Below, in pieces: positions 11,661 through 24,300 of a DNA stretch of 64,000 nucleotides. The stretch's first letter is position 1; each line of letters starts with the position of its first letter. Source of the DNA: Pomphorhynchus laevis (taxonomy: Eukaryota > Acanthocephala > Palaeacanthocephala > Echinorhynchida > Pomphorhynchidae); NCBI GenBank assembly GCA_012934845.2, contig WNNJ02003409.1, positions 62,001 to 126,000 of the forward strand, given 5' to 3'. A program made the position numbers and the translations under genes. Below the pieces are notes generated by a model. That model saw only the letters and a list, made by a program, of their open reading frames with translations, was not told where the DNA came from and ran no database searches.

Positions 11661-12162
11661 ATTTATCAAAAAATAAATTCTCTTTGTATCAATATTTTAA
11701 TAATTTTACTGTGTTTTATCATGATAGTATAAATTTTATGAATTTATGGTGGTCGGTAAATGTGTGCTTTAAAATCTACCTAAGAATTTCATACTTATAC
11801 AATTGTAGGTTTAAATGTAAAATTGTATGGTAAACAAAATCTAATGCGAATTGTAAGGTTATACAATTGTACATTAAGCATTCGAAAGAGATCTAAATGC
11901 ATAGAGCTGATTTTATTAATTTATAAGCAAAATTCGAGTAAAATCTTTAAAATATCTTAAATGTTTTTATTTTAAATGATTTTAGTATATGCAATCAAGA
12001 ACAATCAGTGACGATGTAAAACAGACATTTAATGAATTATGAAAACTTATTGTTCTGCATTTGAAATGAACAGTTGATATACGAAAAATACATGCAGTTT
12101 TATTGTTTTAAAAACTAAATGTTTTTAAAGCGTATTATCAAGCTCTACGAATGTTGGAGCGT
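11660..12162. other. 3' flank of the transporter gene
   Basis: A+T-rich DNA downstream (on the minus strand) of the transporter stop codon; probably 3' UTR and flank. Several AATAAA-like words occur on the minus strand but none can be singled out. Confidence 0.4.
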
Positions 12163-12327
12163 TTATTGAATTGATGAAATACTAAAACGGTGTGGCTCGA
12201 CTTCATACTCGCTATCCCAACGTTGAGCCCTAGCATCACCGTATATTGCAAATACTATTCCACCCAAAAATAAGAAAACGGACGAAATTGCAAACACGAT
12301 TTGCCACTGACTCTGTGTGTTCTTTCC
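12163..12327 (-). CDS. Transporter last exon, helix 12 and tail
   Basis: 165 bp including the TAA stop; acceptor TTTCAG. Encodes GKNTQSQWQIVFAISS, a final helix (VFLFLGGIVFAIYG), then DARAQRWDSEYEVEPHRF and a short polar tail. The Q.W word just after the last helix is typical of SLC17 C-termini. Confidence 0.94.
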   Translation of the reverse strand, partial: GKNTQSQWQIVFAISSVFLFLGGIVFAIYGDARAQRWDSEYEVEPHRFSISSIQ

Positions 12328-15300
12328 CTGAAACATAAATTACTTGTCAAGTTGTATTGAGGAAATACAATAAATTTTTAACTTATTTTTTAAAGTATAT
12401 AATATATAAATTAATTTTTGAAGGCAAATAATTTGTAAAATACACATTCTAAAGTTCTTGCATGTTTTTTTGAATAAATAAAAATTGTACTTTTAATTTT
12501 TCCACTGATAAGGTCTCACTGGTTTTTATAGTTTTGTAAATGTAGAAAAAGCACGAAAGCAAAATTTGTTGCTTTTAATTTTATTATTTTAATAAAAACG
12601 TATTATATATTGATTATTATATTTAAATATATTATTATATAATGATATAATTATTATATTATTTTAAAATATTATATTATAATTTTAAAACATTATTTTA
12701 TAATATTATTAACTGTGTTAATATGATTATCTTGCTAAATTTAAAAGTTAAATTTGGTTAAATATGAATTAAAAACACTATTTTAATAAAAATAGTGTTT
12801 TAATAAAAACACTATTTCAGTATTAATTCTACAAAAGAATTTTTAGAACAGACAAAAGGAATAAATTTTCAAAATATAAATACATACGATTTTAGTACGC
12901 TTTATACAAATCTAGATTTAGTAGATATTAAAGAAGCGTTAGTAAAATTAATTAACCTTATATTCGGAAAAAGATATACATATATATGTTATAATAATTA
13001 TAACGCCTATCTAACAAAAATTAAACCATCAAATAAATATAAATATATGGATAAAATTGAATTAATAGAATCCTTAAATATTTTGATAAATCAAAATTAT
13101 TTAAAAGTAGGGACATCTATATTTAGACAAGTAAAAGGTGTTCCAATGGGTGGTAATAGTAGCCCAATTATAGCTGACTTGTTTTTAAGCTTTATAGAAT
13201 ATGAATTTGTTCATAACTGTGTAAAAACTAAATCTAAACAATATAAATATATGAAATATATGTTTCGATACATTGATGATATATGTGTATTTAATTCTAA
13301 TAATTTTTATTCAATTAGTGAGCACATTTATCCAGAAAGCCTTATTCTTAACAAAACCAATATTAATGATAAAGAAGGTGTATATAATAGGATATGAACA
13401 TTAAATCAACATCAATTAAAACTATCATTAATTTATATCGTTAAGATGACACATTTAAATTTACAAGAAACATATTTTTACATGAGCATTCATGCATACC
13501 ATATAATATAAAATATAATACATTAAATAATGAAATTTTAAGAATTGCAACAATATGTAATGATATTGGCTTTCTTCAAAATCATTTAAATAATTTAATA
13601 GATACATATTTTAAACTTGGTTACTATAAAAATATCATCAAACAAAAAATAGTAAAATGTATAAATCAACACAATAATATAAAGAATAATTTTAAACTCT
13701 TAAGTGGCAAATTTTTATGGATGGATAATAAATAATATACTTTGTATTAGAATAAGATACTAGATAGTTTTATCAGAGGAAATACGTCCTTAATACGTAT
13801 TTGGCCTCGCTGCTATGTTGGGTAGAGAAGTTAGGGGCCGAAACCTGATAGCATAGCAGTTCCTCCTGATGACCTCTAATTCTTATTCTGATACAACGTC
13901 TGTTATTTATTAGTCAATTCATAAAAATGACGTTTATTTTAAATTTTATTTTTATTTTTTATATATTTTTTAACTTGATTTAAATTATAGAAAATCTAAA
14001 AACAATTATTAATTTTAATATTTAATTATTAAATTTTGATTTAGCATTATTATGTTTTGTTTATTTTATAATTATATAACAATAAGTAGACTCAGTTAGC
14101 TGATTTAATATATTACATCTTATATTTTATGTGATTCACCGTTATTAGAATGAATAAAAGGTCATTTTCGAATAATTTGAAAATTTGTAAATTTTTAAAT
14201 CAGTGAGTATGGGTACACAATTGCCTGGTGGTAGCAATTGCAATATTTAATATATTTATTTGATACTGTAATAATGTTACAATATCACATAATTTATAAA
14301 CGTTTAATATTTTACGTAAAACAATGGTCTTTAGTTAATAATAAAATCATAAGCCTACATTTGCTACAATAGCTGCAGTAACATATGGAGTAATAATTCC
14401 AGGGATTGTTGCAAAAGTATTTGAAACACCAAAAAGTACTCCCGCATGTACTGGAGCTAAATCATTTGAAACACACATGTGACCGGCTCCCCACGCAATA
14501 CCGCTTAAATAAAAAAGAAGATGAGCAAATTTGATAAGCTAATAGCACTTAGCGAAATATAAATATAGATTAATGTATTATTGACCCTGCTCTAAAATTG
14601 TTAATTTAAATAACGTATCAACATCAATAATAATAGATTTTCTTAAAATAAAATATACAGGATAATAAGTTCAGTTAAACAGAGGGAAACAAACAAAATT
14701 GAGTTTAAATTATTGGTTTAACATTTACTTATCAGACTCTTTTTTACGGCCTGAGGTCCGGAGGGATCTGAGCCCCACAGCCGATCAAACACGCCGATCT
14801 ACGACTGAACCAGCCGGGGTCTTTCACCTCCCGAAGAGTCCAATCGAGGCGGACGATGCCGGGTAAACTAGAGATGAACAGCTTGAGAAACCATAGCCTT
14901 TGCTCTGGGGGACGTCCTCTAGAGAAGAAGACTAATCCCGAGATAGCCCAAGTGTCCAGGAGGCGCACCTGAGTTTTCCCATTATATGAGAGATGCTAGG
15001 CCCGTTTGAGAGCCCATCTAGATCTCTTCAGGATACGTTTAAGTCTATCCAGGCCAGCTTTCGCCGACCAGTTCACCGTAATGGTGAACCCCAGGTATTT
15101 TACTCGACTTGTGAAGACAGGGAGGGGTTAATTAGTCAAAATGGAGGAGAGCGCAGAGAGTGCTAATCTCTTAAGTTTTTGCTTTGTTGCAGGGGGCGCC
15201 ATGAAAGACAACCACCCGCGATTTAGCGGAATTTAAAATAAGATTGGAATTAGGTAACTGATCTTTTAATCTTAAAAAGAAACGGCAGATGTCCGAGACT

Positions 15301-18300
15301 ACGTCTTTGCACCTGCGTCCAGAGAACAGGGATGTGGTATCATCAGCGTATACCACAATACGTTGTTCGCGTTCAAATATTTTAAAGAGTTTAATGGAAG
15401 CAGCAAGAAACAAGATAGGAGAACGAGGGGATCCTTGGGGCACACCCGTAATTAGAATAGAACTGACGCGCATCAGGGTCGTCTTCATAATAGAATCGCT
15501 TGCTTAACAGCAGTAACTCCACCCTATTAACAATTCTCGCAAACAACCCGAGGGACCTAAGAGAAGAGATAACAAAGAGAATGGAGATGCGGTCAAATGC
15601 AGCAGAAAAATCAAGGAAAACAGCCACAGCAAGTTGCTGACTATTATCCTGACATGTCGGCCACATCGGAAGGGGCGGCTAATAGCATTGTGACGGCCAC
15701 TTATCTTCTTTGATCGGCTGTCAAAAGCTGACAGACATGAGAAGAGATTGAAGCGACGGATTCGGAGGTGCCCGGAAGAGGCACTCAGGAGTTAAGGATA
15801 TCTGTGACAGATAAATCTTTACTTTTGAAGTCTCCCCACGGCATGATTGGCTGAGGTGATTGGGTGCCTCCATAGTTATGTAGAGATAGTGACTCCTTCA
15901 ACACTTTATCAAGACCTATATTACCAATCCAACCCAATGCACCATCTCTCCAACAAACGAACTTATCCTTCTTGAATATCTTTCAGAAGGAATACTGGGC
16001 TGGATTAAGGGAAGCAATGCTTGTCCTATCTTTGCTGAGTTGGAATCTATATATAGTACTCCAATATTATTTCGAGAGAACTTGCCTGGCAGAAGCAGAG
16101 AGATTGGGAAGACGGGGCATATATGCTAAGGTCTTGAGTTTTGTCGGAGTGGGACTGTAGATACGACCTTTAAAGGTAGTTGAAAGTATTGCGGTAGCTT
16201 GCAAAGAGAGATAGGAATTAAATTCGGTTAGACTCTCATTACTAATTCGGGGAAAGCGTTGGATAGCTGCCTGAAATAAAGTCACTCTGATTGGATCAAA
16301 GTGGATTCTCCTTCTAAGCAGCGTATCCTCTTCGATCCGCCAGCGAATCAAGTCATGAGAGGTGGACAGATGTTGACGCGACTGCTCTGTACAATGTTAT
16401 TTTAACAACCACATCTTATGGATAAGTAATAAGCCGAGGAGTAAATTCGTTGATGTGCAATGAACGGTGGGGGACGGTGGTTTATGAATAAGATAACCGT
16501 TCCTGGCTCTGCGGAGTGCTGCATTAATCCAACGACCAGTTCTGTCGTTGAAGTCACAAAGTACCATGTCATAGCCGCTATCAATAATCCTATCCAGGAG
16601 GTCACTTTTCTTGTGAATCTACCCTGGACAGATGTAGACATTGGCTAGACTTAGGCGTTTACCGTTCTTACATAGTGAAACTACTAAACAAGAAAGGGAT
16701 GAACAAGAATAATTTAAAAGAAGGGAGGATCTTAAAGAGCATTTAAGTAAGGTTAAAATACCTTGAGATGAAGAGGAGTGAGGTGAGGTTATGTACGGAG
16801 TATAGTGGGAACAAATGTGCTTTGGTAAAAATCGAGTAATGTCATGATGGAGACGAATAGACCTCGTCTATTGAAGCACTATATCATCTGCATCTCTACT
16901 AGATAGAGGTCTAAGGGCAGAAGCTCCTTCTGAATTCCACTGAAGAATATTGAGTGAAAAAGGCTCACGAGTACTCTGCATTGTGTTAAGACAGCTGTAT
17001 GGGATTGCATTATCCCTAGACGAAGCTAGTGGTGGAAGGGTTATCCCTTTCACCACTAGCGCCATCAAGAGAGCACTTGCCCATGATCATTATCTTCATT
17101 TCCCTTATCTATTTTCTTGTCAATTAGCAATTTCTCGATCTTTATGGCGCGAACGTTATGTGCTGATGCCCCCCCCCTTTTTCTTCGAATCAGGTATAAC
17201 TTGTATTGGAAGAACGGGTGCTGAACACAGGATAGTTGTAAGAGCTGAGACCATTTCTTACATTTTCATAAGAGCTGAATTGATCCTAATGTCCATAAGA
17301 TGCATAACCTCGTCGTTTGACATACGAGAACATTTGTTTGAAAAAGATTCTTCAATTTTTTCGGCCAGACGAATCAAAAAAGCATCTATGGATGCTTTAA
17401 AAAAGGATACACTTCCGGGACCAAGCGGGGTCCCCCCCCGCAATTGGAACACAGGGGGTGGAGAGCAACATTTATCCTCTTTATCGAGACTGTGGCACGT
17501 GGTGCCACACACCCCGCAGGATTTGTGTCTTGAGCAGCTTGAGGACCAGTGCCCCCATTCGTGGCACTGATTACAATAGGGGTACGTGAATTTCTCAGAA
17601 GATATGATCTCAAATTACAAGTTATACCTCAGGAACGGGTTTAAGTTAGACATTGCCCGTAGTTCTGCTTGATCAATAGGAGCAAAACCAAACTCAATAG
17701 GCAGGGGAAACCACTCTTTCCCATAAGTGGCCTAAAGCTGGAAAGTTTGAAGGTCAATTTTAAGTCGGTGACGTCTGTTTCGTCAGTTCAAAGTGACGTC
17801 TGTTCCGAGGTTACAAAGGAGATTTTAACCTCCGTTTCGAAAAATTTTATACAATTAAATAAAATTCTATTGGTGTATAATTCTGTGAACTTTCTGAGGA
17901 AGATATGAAACAGCTTATGTCATTCAAGAGGCTGTTTCAGTGATATTATTACAAGATTCTTTTGGTTTGGGAAACGGGGGAGTACTACTCACCCTGAAAA
18001 TCACAAACTTTACTGGCCTTGATAGCTGGAACTGTAGAATTAATTGTCTTACCATCCATCTTGTCCAAATTGCATAAATTTCCAAGCATATTTTCGTTTT
18101 TTGCTAGTTTCTTTAAAACTCCGACTGTTTCACAAAACTGCATTTTCAAAACTCGTTTTTTGATAAAAATTGTAATTTTTATATCAACATCAGTTATTTT
18201 GCCATTAATGTTAATTGCAAACTAAAATCGGAAAAATGATCCATATCCACAAAAAAAATGAGTACGAACAAGCGTGTCGGAGGAACAAAGGATTGTAAAA

Positions 18301-21300
18301 AAAAACAGTTTTCCAGTCAATTTTCTAGTAAAAACAAAGGAACATGACCAAATACAGGTAAATGCTGCTCTGAAATCGCATGGTCCAAAGGTTAGTGAGT
18401 TTTCAATTGCTACTAGGGCTGGGGAAGTACTTCCCCCAATCCCAAAACTAAAAAATCTGATAATTATAAAGATCAAAAAGCCTATGGAAAGGCATTTATT
18501 GTTTAATTTCTTTCTACGGCCGTTTACAGAGCAACTATCAAATAGAATCATTTTCAACTCGGTAAAACTTTATGAAACTGAACTAAAGATTTCGTTTACC
18601 ACCTCAGACCTCTTAAAGGGGTATGTTAAATACTTCGAATCGTCCCTGTCGGAGTATGGGTCCATATACTCTAAACCCATACTTGCCACTCTAAAAGTAT
18701 CTAACCTCCCTTGTCAATTGGAAGAGAATGATATCGAATTACTAAAAGAAACATTTAAAATATCTAACTTCCGTTCAATAATAGGCAAGAGCGGACATCA
18801 AATACCAGTTGGATTTTGTTCCGCTTCCCTAGAGCGGGCTGAATCGCTGGCTAATTCAGCTTGTAATCCCTTCATGGGATTTAATCTCAGATTTACAATC
18901 ATTGATAAAGAAGAGTTCACATATCCGCACTGCAGTCGGTGCCACAAATAAGGGCACTGGGCCTCAAGCTGCAGTGAGTCATCGACATGTGGGGTGTGTG
19001 GCTCCCCCCAGTGTCCGGCTTTGTTGACAGGAGAAAAATGTGTATCCCCTCCATTATGCTCTAACTGTGGGGGGAGCCATCCTGCATGGAGCAGAAAATG
19101 CAGACATTTTAAATTATATCAAGGTGGATTTAACAAGTCTGCTGCCCAACCGAAATCTGGTACCTTTGCAAATGCTGCCACTCGTACGAGGGATGATGAT
19201 CTCATGCGAGCAATTGATATACGTATAGAAACAATGTATAAGAAGATGGAAGTTTTAGTATCCTCTGTTGTTGCCACATTCTGTACTAACCCTACTATTC
19301 CATCATCAACGGCAATTCCATCATCCAAAAAGAGGAGGGGGCTTCGGCTCATCCTATCCCTCCTATCAATATTGGCAATCTCCTGAAGAATAAAAAAATA
19401 AAAGGAAATGAAGATATCGCCCAGGGGCAAGTACCTGCCCCGGATGGTTCTAGTGACGGGAAAGGGGAACCTTCCCGTTCCTAGCTCCTTCTAGGTAGGC
19501 AATCCCACATCAAACTAATCCACCACAATGCAGAGTAATCGTGAGCCTTTTTCAATGAATATCCTTCAGAGGAATTCGGGAGGTGCTTCTGCCCTTAGAC
19601 ATCTATCCGGTAGAGATGCAGATGTTATAGTCCTCCAGGAGACGCGGTCTATCCGTCTACCCCAGGACATTACTCGATTTATCCCAAAGCACATTTGTTC
19701 CCACTATACTCCGTACATAACCCATCCTCACTCATCTTCATCTCAAGGACTCTTGACCTTAATTAAGTGCTCTTTAAGGTCCTCCCTCCTATTAAACTAT
19801 TCATGTCCAGCCATGTCTTGTTTAGTAGTTTCACTCTGTAAGAACGGTAAACGCCTCAGTCTTGCCAATGTCTACATCCGTCCTGGGGAGATACACAAAA
19901 ACCGTGTCACCCTGGATAGTATTATCGACAGCGGCTACGACATGAATACTTGGAGATTTCAACGACAGAACTGGTCGTTGGATCAACGCAGCACTTCGCA
20001 GAGCTAGGAACGGTTATCTTATTCACAAACCACCTTCCCCGACCTTTCATTGCATATCAACAAATTCAGTCCTCGATATTTTAATGCTTCACTCGAGGTG
20101 GTTGTTAAAGCCCCTTTGCACAGAGCAATCGCGCCAGCAATTGTCCACCTCTCATGACCTAATTCGTTGGAGAATTGAGGAAGATACGTTGCTTCGAAGG
20201 AGGTTTCACTTTGATCCGATCAGAGTGGCTTTCTTTCAAGCGGCTATCCAACTCTTTCCCAAAATAGGAAATGAGAGTATGACCGAATTTAATACCTACC
20301 TCTTTTGGCAAGCTAACGCGATTTTATCGACTACTTATAAAGGTCGTATATACAATCCCACTCCGACGAAACTCAAGGTCCTAGCGAAATTGCTGAACCT
20401 CCCTAATCTCTCTGTTTCCGCCAGACAGGCTCTCTCGAATGAATACTGGAGCACTAGATATAGGTTCCAGCTGAGTAAGGATAGGACGAGTATTGCTCGC
20501 CATAGTCCTTCTCAGTCTTCCTTTTGGAAGATTTTCAAGAAGAAAAAGTTTGTTTGCTGGAAGGATAGAGCATTGGGTTGGATAGGGAATGTAGGCCTTG
20601 ATTAAGTTTTAGAGGATTCACTAGCCCTACACAACTATGGAGCCACTCAATCACCTCAACCAATCCCGTCTTAGTGTAACTTCAGGAGTAGGGATCTATC
20701 TGTAACGGATATCCTTAACTCCTGGGGTCCACTCCCGGGCACCTCCAAATCCATCGCTCCACTTTCTTCTCGGGTCTGTCAGCTTTTGACAGCTGATCAG
20801 AGAAGAGAGGTGGCCGTCACAATGCTTTTAGCATCCCCATCCGATGTAGCAGGCATCAATATTAGTAAGCGTGTTTTTATTCCTAAGAAAAAATCCTGCT
20901 CATGCCATAAAGATCTGCGACCCATTTCGATTCAAAATGCCCTCGTGTCAATTTACGAAAAAGCGCTTGCGCGTAAAATCCGCGACCATTTAAGTAGGCG
21001 TAATTTGATCCCTCCAGGTTTTCATGGGTTCGTCAAAGGTCACTCGGTCCATTCAGCAGTTGGTGAGGTGGAGCAGTTTTGTCGGGATAATAGCCATCGT
21101 TTAGTTGTGGCTGTTTTCCTTGACTTTTCTGCTGCATTTGACCGCATCTCCATTCTTTTTGTGATCTCTTCTCTCAGGTCCCTCGGGTTGCCTGCGAGAA
21201 TTGTGAACAGAGTGGAGATCCTGCTGTATACCAAGCGTTTTTACTATGAAGACGACCCAGATGCGCGTCAGTTCTACCCTATTACGGGTGTGCCTCAAGG

Positions 21301-24300
21301 TTCCCCACTTTCTCCTATCTTATACCTTGCTGCCTCTATTAAATTATTCAAAATATTTAAACGCGAACAACATCTAGTGGTGTACGCTGATGAAACCACA
21401 GCCCTGTTCACTGGACGCAGGTGTAAAGACGTAGTCTCTGACATCAGCCGTTTCTTTTCAAGATTAAAAGACCAGCTACCCCAATCCAATCTTATTTTAA
21501 ACTCTGCAAAATCGCAGGTGGTAGTCTTTCATGGCTCCCCTGCAACAAAGAAAATCTTAAGAGACTAGCACTCTCTGCGCTCTCCTCCATATTCGCCTCT
21601 GAACCACTCCCCACCTTTACAAGTCGAGTAAAATACCTGGGGTTCACCGTTACGGTGAACTGGTCGGCGAAAGCCGATCTGGATAGATTCAAATGTATCC
21701 TGAAGAAAGCTAGGTGGGCCCTGAAACGGGCTCAACATCTGTCATTGAAAGGGAAAGCCCAGGTGCGCCTCTGGGGCACTTGGGCTATCCCGGGATTAGT
21801 CTTCTTTTCTAGAGGACGTCCCCCAGAGCAAAGGCTAAGGTTTCTTAAGCTCCTCGTCTCTCGTTTACCCAGCATAGTCCGTCTCGATTGGATTCTTCGG
21901 GGGGTGAAAGACCCCGGGTGGTTCAGTCGAAAGGCGGCGTGTTGGATCGGTTGGTGGGCTCAGATCCCCGTGGATTTGAGGCCATAGAAGAGAAAGTAGA
22001 AGACATGAATTGTTGAAGACCAAAATTATGCTGCCGTTTTTTCTGACTATGATATGACTGTCTGTTTTTTTTTCTTGCATGCTACTTATAGGTTATTGAT
22101 GTATTTAATAAAATCGTTGTTGTTGGAAAAATGATCCTGAGTGTAAACGTCGGAGCGCTTCAAAAAATCCAGTTTTTACAGCGTAAATGGAAGGAATCTC
22201 TATGGAACAAAGTGAAAAAGACATTATTCAGGTCAAGTCCTTGCCATACGTCGATGCTGTCAAGGTTAGTGATGTTTTAAAGTTTTCTTGAGATGGGGAG
22301 GTACTTCCCCCATCCCTAAATTAAGGAACTTGATCATCATAAAAGTAAAGAAACCTACATATTCCATGACAGGAATTATTTAAGGTTTTTTTACATTCTT
22401 TTTGTTTGGATTTTCCAAATAGAATAATATTTAACAGTGTAAAATGTTATCCTACGGAGATAAAGGTTTCATTTGGCTCGTCCGATCTAGCCAACATTAT
22501 GTGAACTTTTTTAAATCTAGACTTACTGAGTATGTTGAACTGACTGCGAAGCCTATTGTTGCTACGCTGAAAATGACTAATATTCACTGTTTTTTTGAAT
22601 GACAAAGATGTTGTAACTTTAGAATCATGGTTCGGTATCTCTCAGTTCCGGTTTATAATGGGCAGGGACGGGAACCTTATCCCTGTAGGCTTCTGTACTG
22701 CTCCTGTCGATATCGTCGAGTGTTTAGCGAAATCCAAATGCAACCCCTTTTTGGGTTTTAATATTCGCTTTACTGTTATAGATAAAGACGAGTTTACATA
22801 CACCCACTGCAGTAGGTGTCAGAAATGGGGGCATTGGGCCTCCAGTTTCAGTAAGCCCCCTTATTCGGGGTTTATGGCTCGGCAAGCTGCTGCTCAATCC
22901 AGTCTAACATTCGCTGCACTGCCACCCCTTCCTGCCAGAACTGTTGGAGTAGTTATCCTGCCTAGAGCAGGAAGTGTAGCCTCTTCAAAAGTTACAAAAA
23001 TACCTTCATCAAGCCGCATCCTAAGACCACGGTATCATACGCAAATGTTGCCTCCTCTCGGATGAAGGATTCTGAGAACATGCGCATGTTGGATCTTAAA
23101 ATTGATGAGTCCTACAAAAAATGGAAAGGCTAGTACATATGGCCTTGGGAGTAATGGTTAAGAATCCAACAGTTCCAGCTGCTATAGCCGTGCCTGAATC
23201 CAAGAAGAGGGGGGCTTCAGCCCATACAGTTCCCCCTATAAAGATCGGCAAGATTATTCGGGGCAGAACAAATAAGGGAAATGAAGATATCGCCCAGGGG
23301 CAAGTACCGAACCTGGATAGAACTAGTGGCGGGGGACGGTGGCATCTTCCCTGCACCTAGCTCTGTCTAGGTAGGCAATCCCCCATCCAACTAATCCATC
23401 ACAATGCAGAGTACTCGTGAGCCTTTTTCACTGAATATCATTCAGTGGAATTTGGTAGGTGCTTCTGCCCTTAAACTTTTATCTTGTAGAGATGCAAATG
23501 TTATAGTTCTTCAGGAGATGCGGTCTATCCGTCTACCCCAGGATGTTACTCGAATTATTCCAAAGCATATCAGTTCCCACTATACTCAGTACATAACCCC
23601 ACCTCACTCCTCTTCTTCTCAAGGACACTTGATCTTAGTTAAGTGCTCCTTAAGGTCCTCCCTCCTACTTAACTACTCGTGTCTAGCCATGTCTTGTTTG
23701 GTAGTTTCACTCTGTAAGAACGGTAAACGCCTCAGTCTAGCCAATGTCTACATACGTCCCGGGGAGATTCACAAGAACCGTGACCTTCTGGATGGTATTA
23801 TTCATAGCTGCTACGATATGATACTTGGAGACTTCAACGACAGAACTGGTCGTTGGATCAACGCAGCACTTCGCATAGCTAGGAACGGTTATCTTAATCA
23901 TGAATCACCCTCCCCAACCTTTCATTGCACATCAATAAATTCAATCCTCGACATTCTCCCGCTTCACTCGAGGTGGTTGCTTAAACCCCTCTGTACGGAA
24001 CAGTCTCGCTAACAATTGTCCACCTCTCATGACCTAATTCGTTGAAGAATTTAGGAGTATACGTTGCTTAGAAGGAGGTTTTACTTTGATCCGGCTAATG
24101 CGCGTCACTTCTACCCTATTATGGGTGTGCATCAAGGTTCGCCACTTTCTCTTATCTTGTTTCTTGCTGCCTCCATTAACCTATTCAAAATATTTAAACG
24201 GTACAACGTCTTGTGGTGTTCTGACGACACCACAGCCCTGTTCTCTGGACACAAATGCAAAGACGTAGTTTCTGGCATCAGCCGTTTCTTTTTAAGATTA

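Larger units (their letters stand above)
18238..22085 (+). mobile_element. LINE family A, copy A4 (best copy, near full length)
   Basis: About 3.85 kb: leader from GGAAAAATGATCC, ORF1 (18.27-19.4 kb), ORF2 (19.53-21.99 kb), and a short 3' UTR ending in a TAATAAAATCG word next to the 5' start of A5. The domain layout is ORF1 with two zinc knuckles, then ORF2 with an apurinic-type endonuclease and RT. No RNase H domain. It is the reference used here for the other copies. Clade: I/R1/Jockey superclade by motif; a formal assignment needs a tree. Confidence 0.92.

Noticed and set aside
12893-13397. PLE RT as a telomerase-like host gene
   Set aside because: Truncated, multi-copy, and attached to a repeated 3' module; it is an element fragment.
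16950-17570. 206-codon plus-strand frame
   Set aside because: It is antisense to LINE A3 ORF1/ORF2, whose words are clear on the minus strand; composition and position mark it as a shadow.
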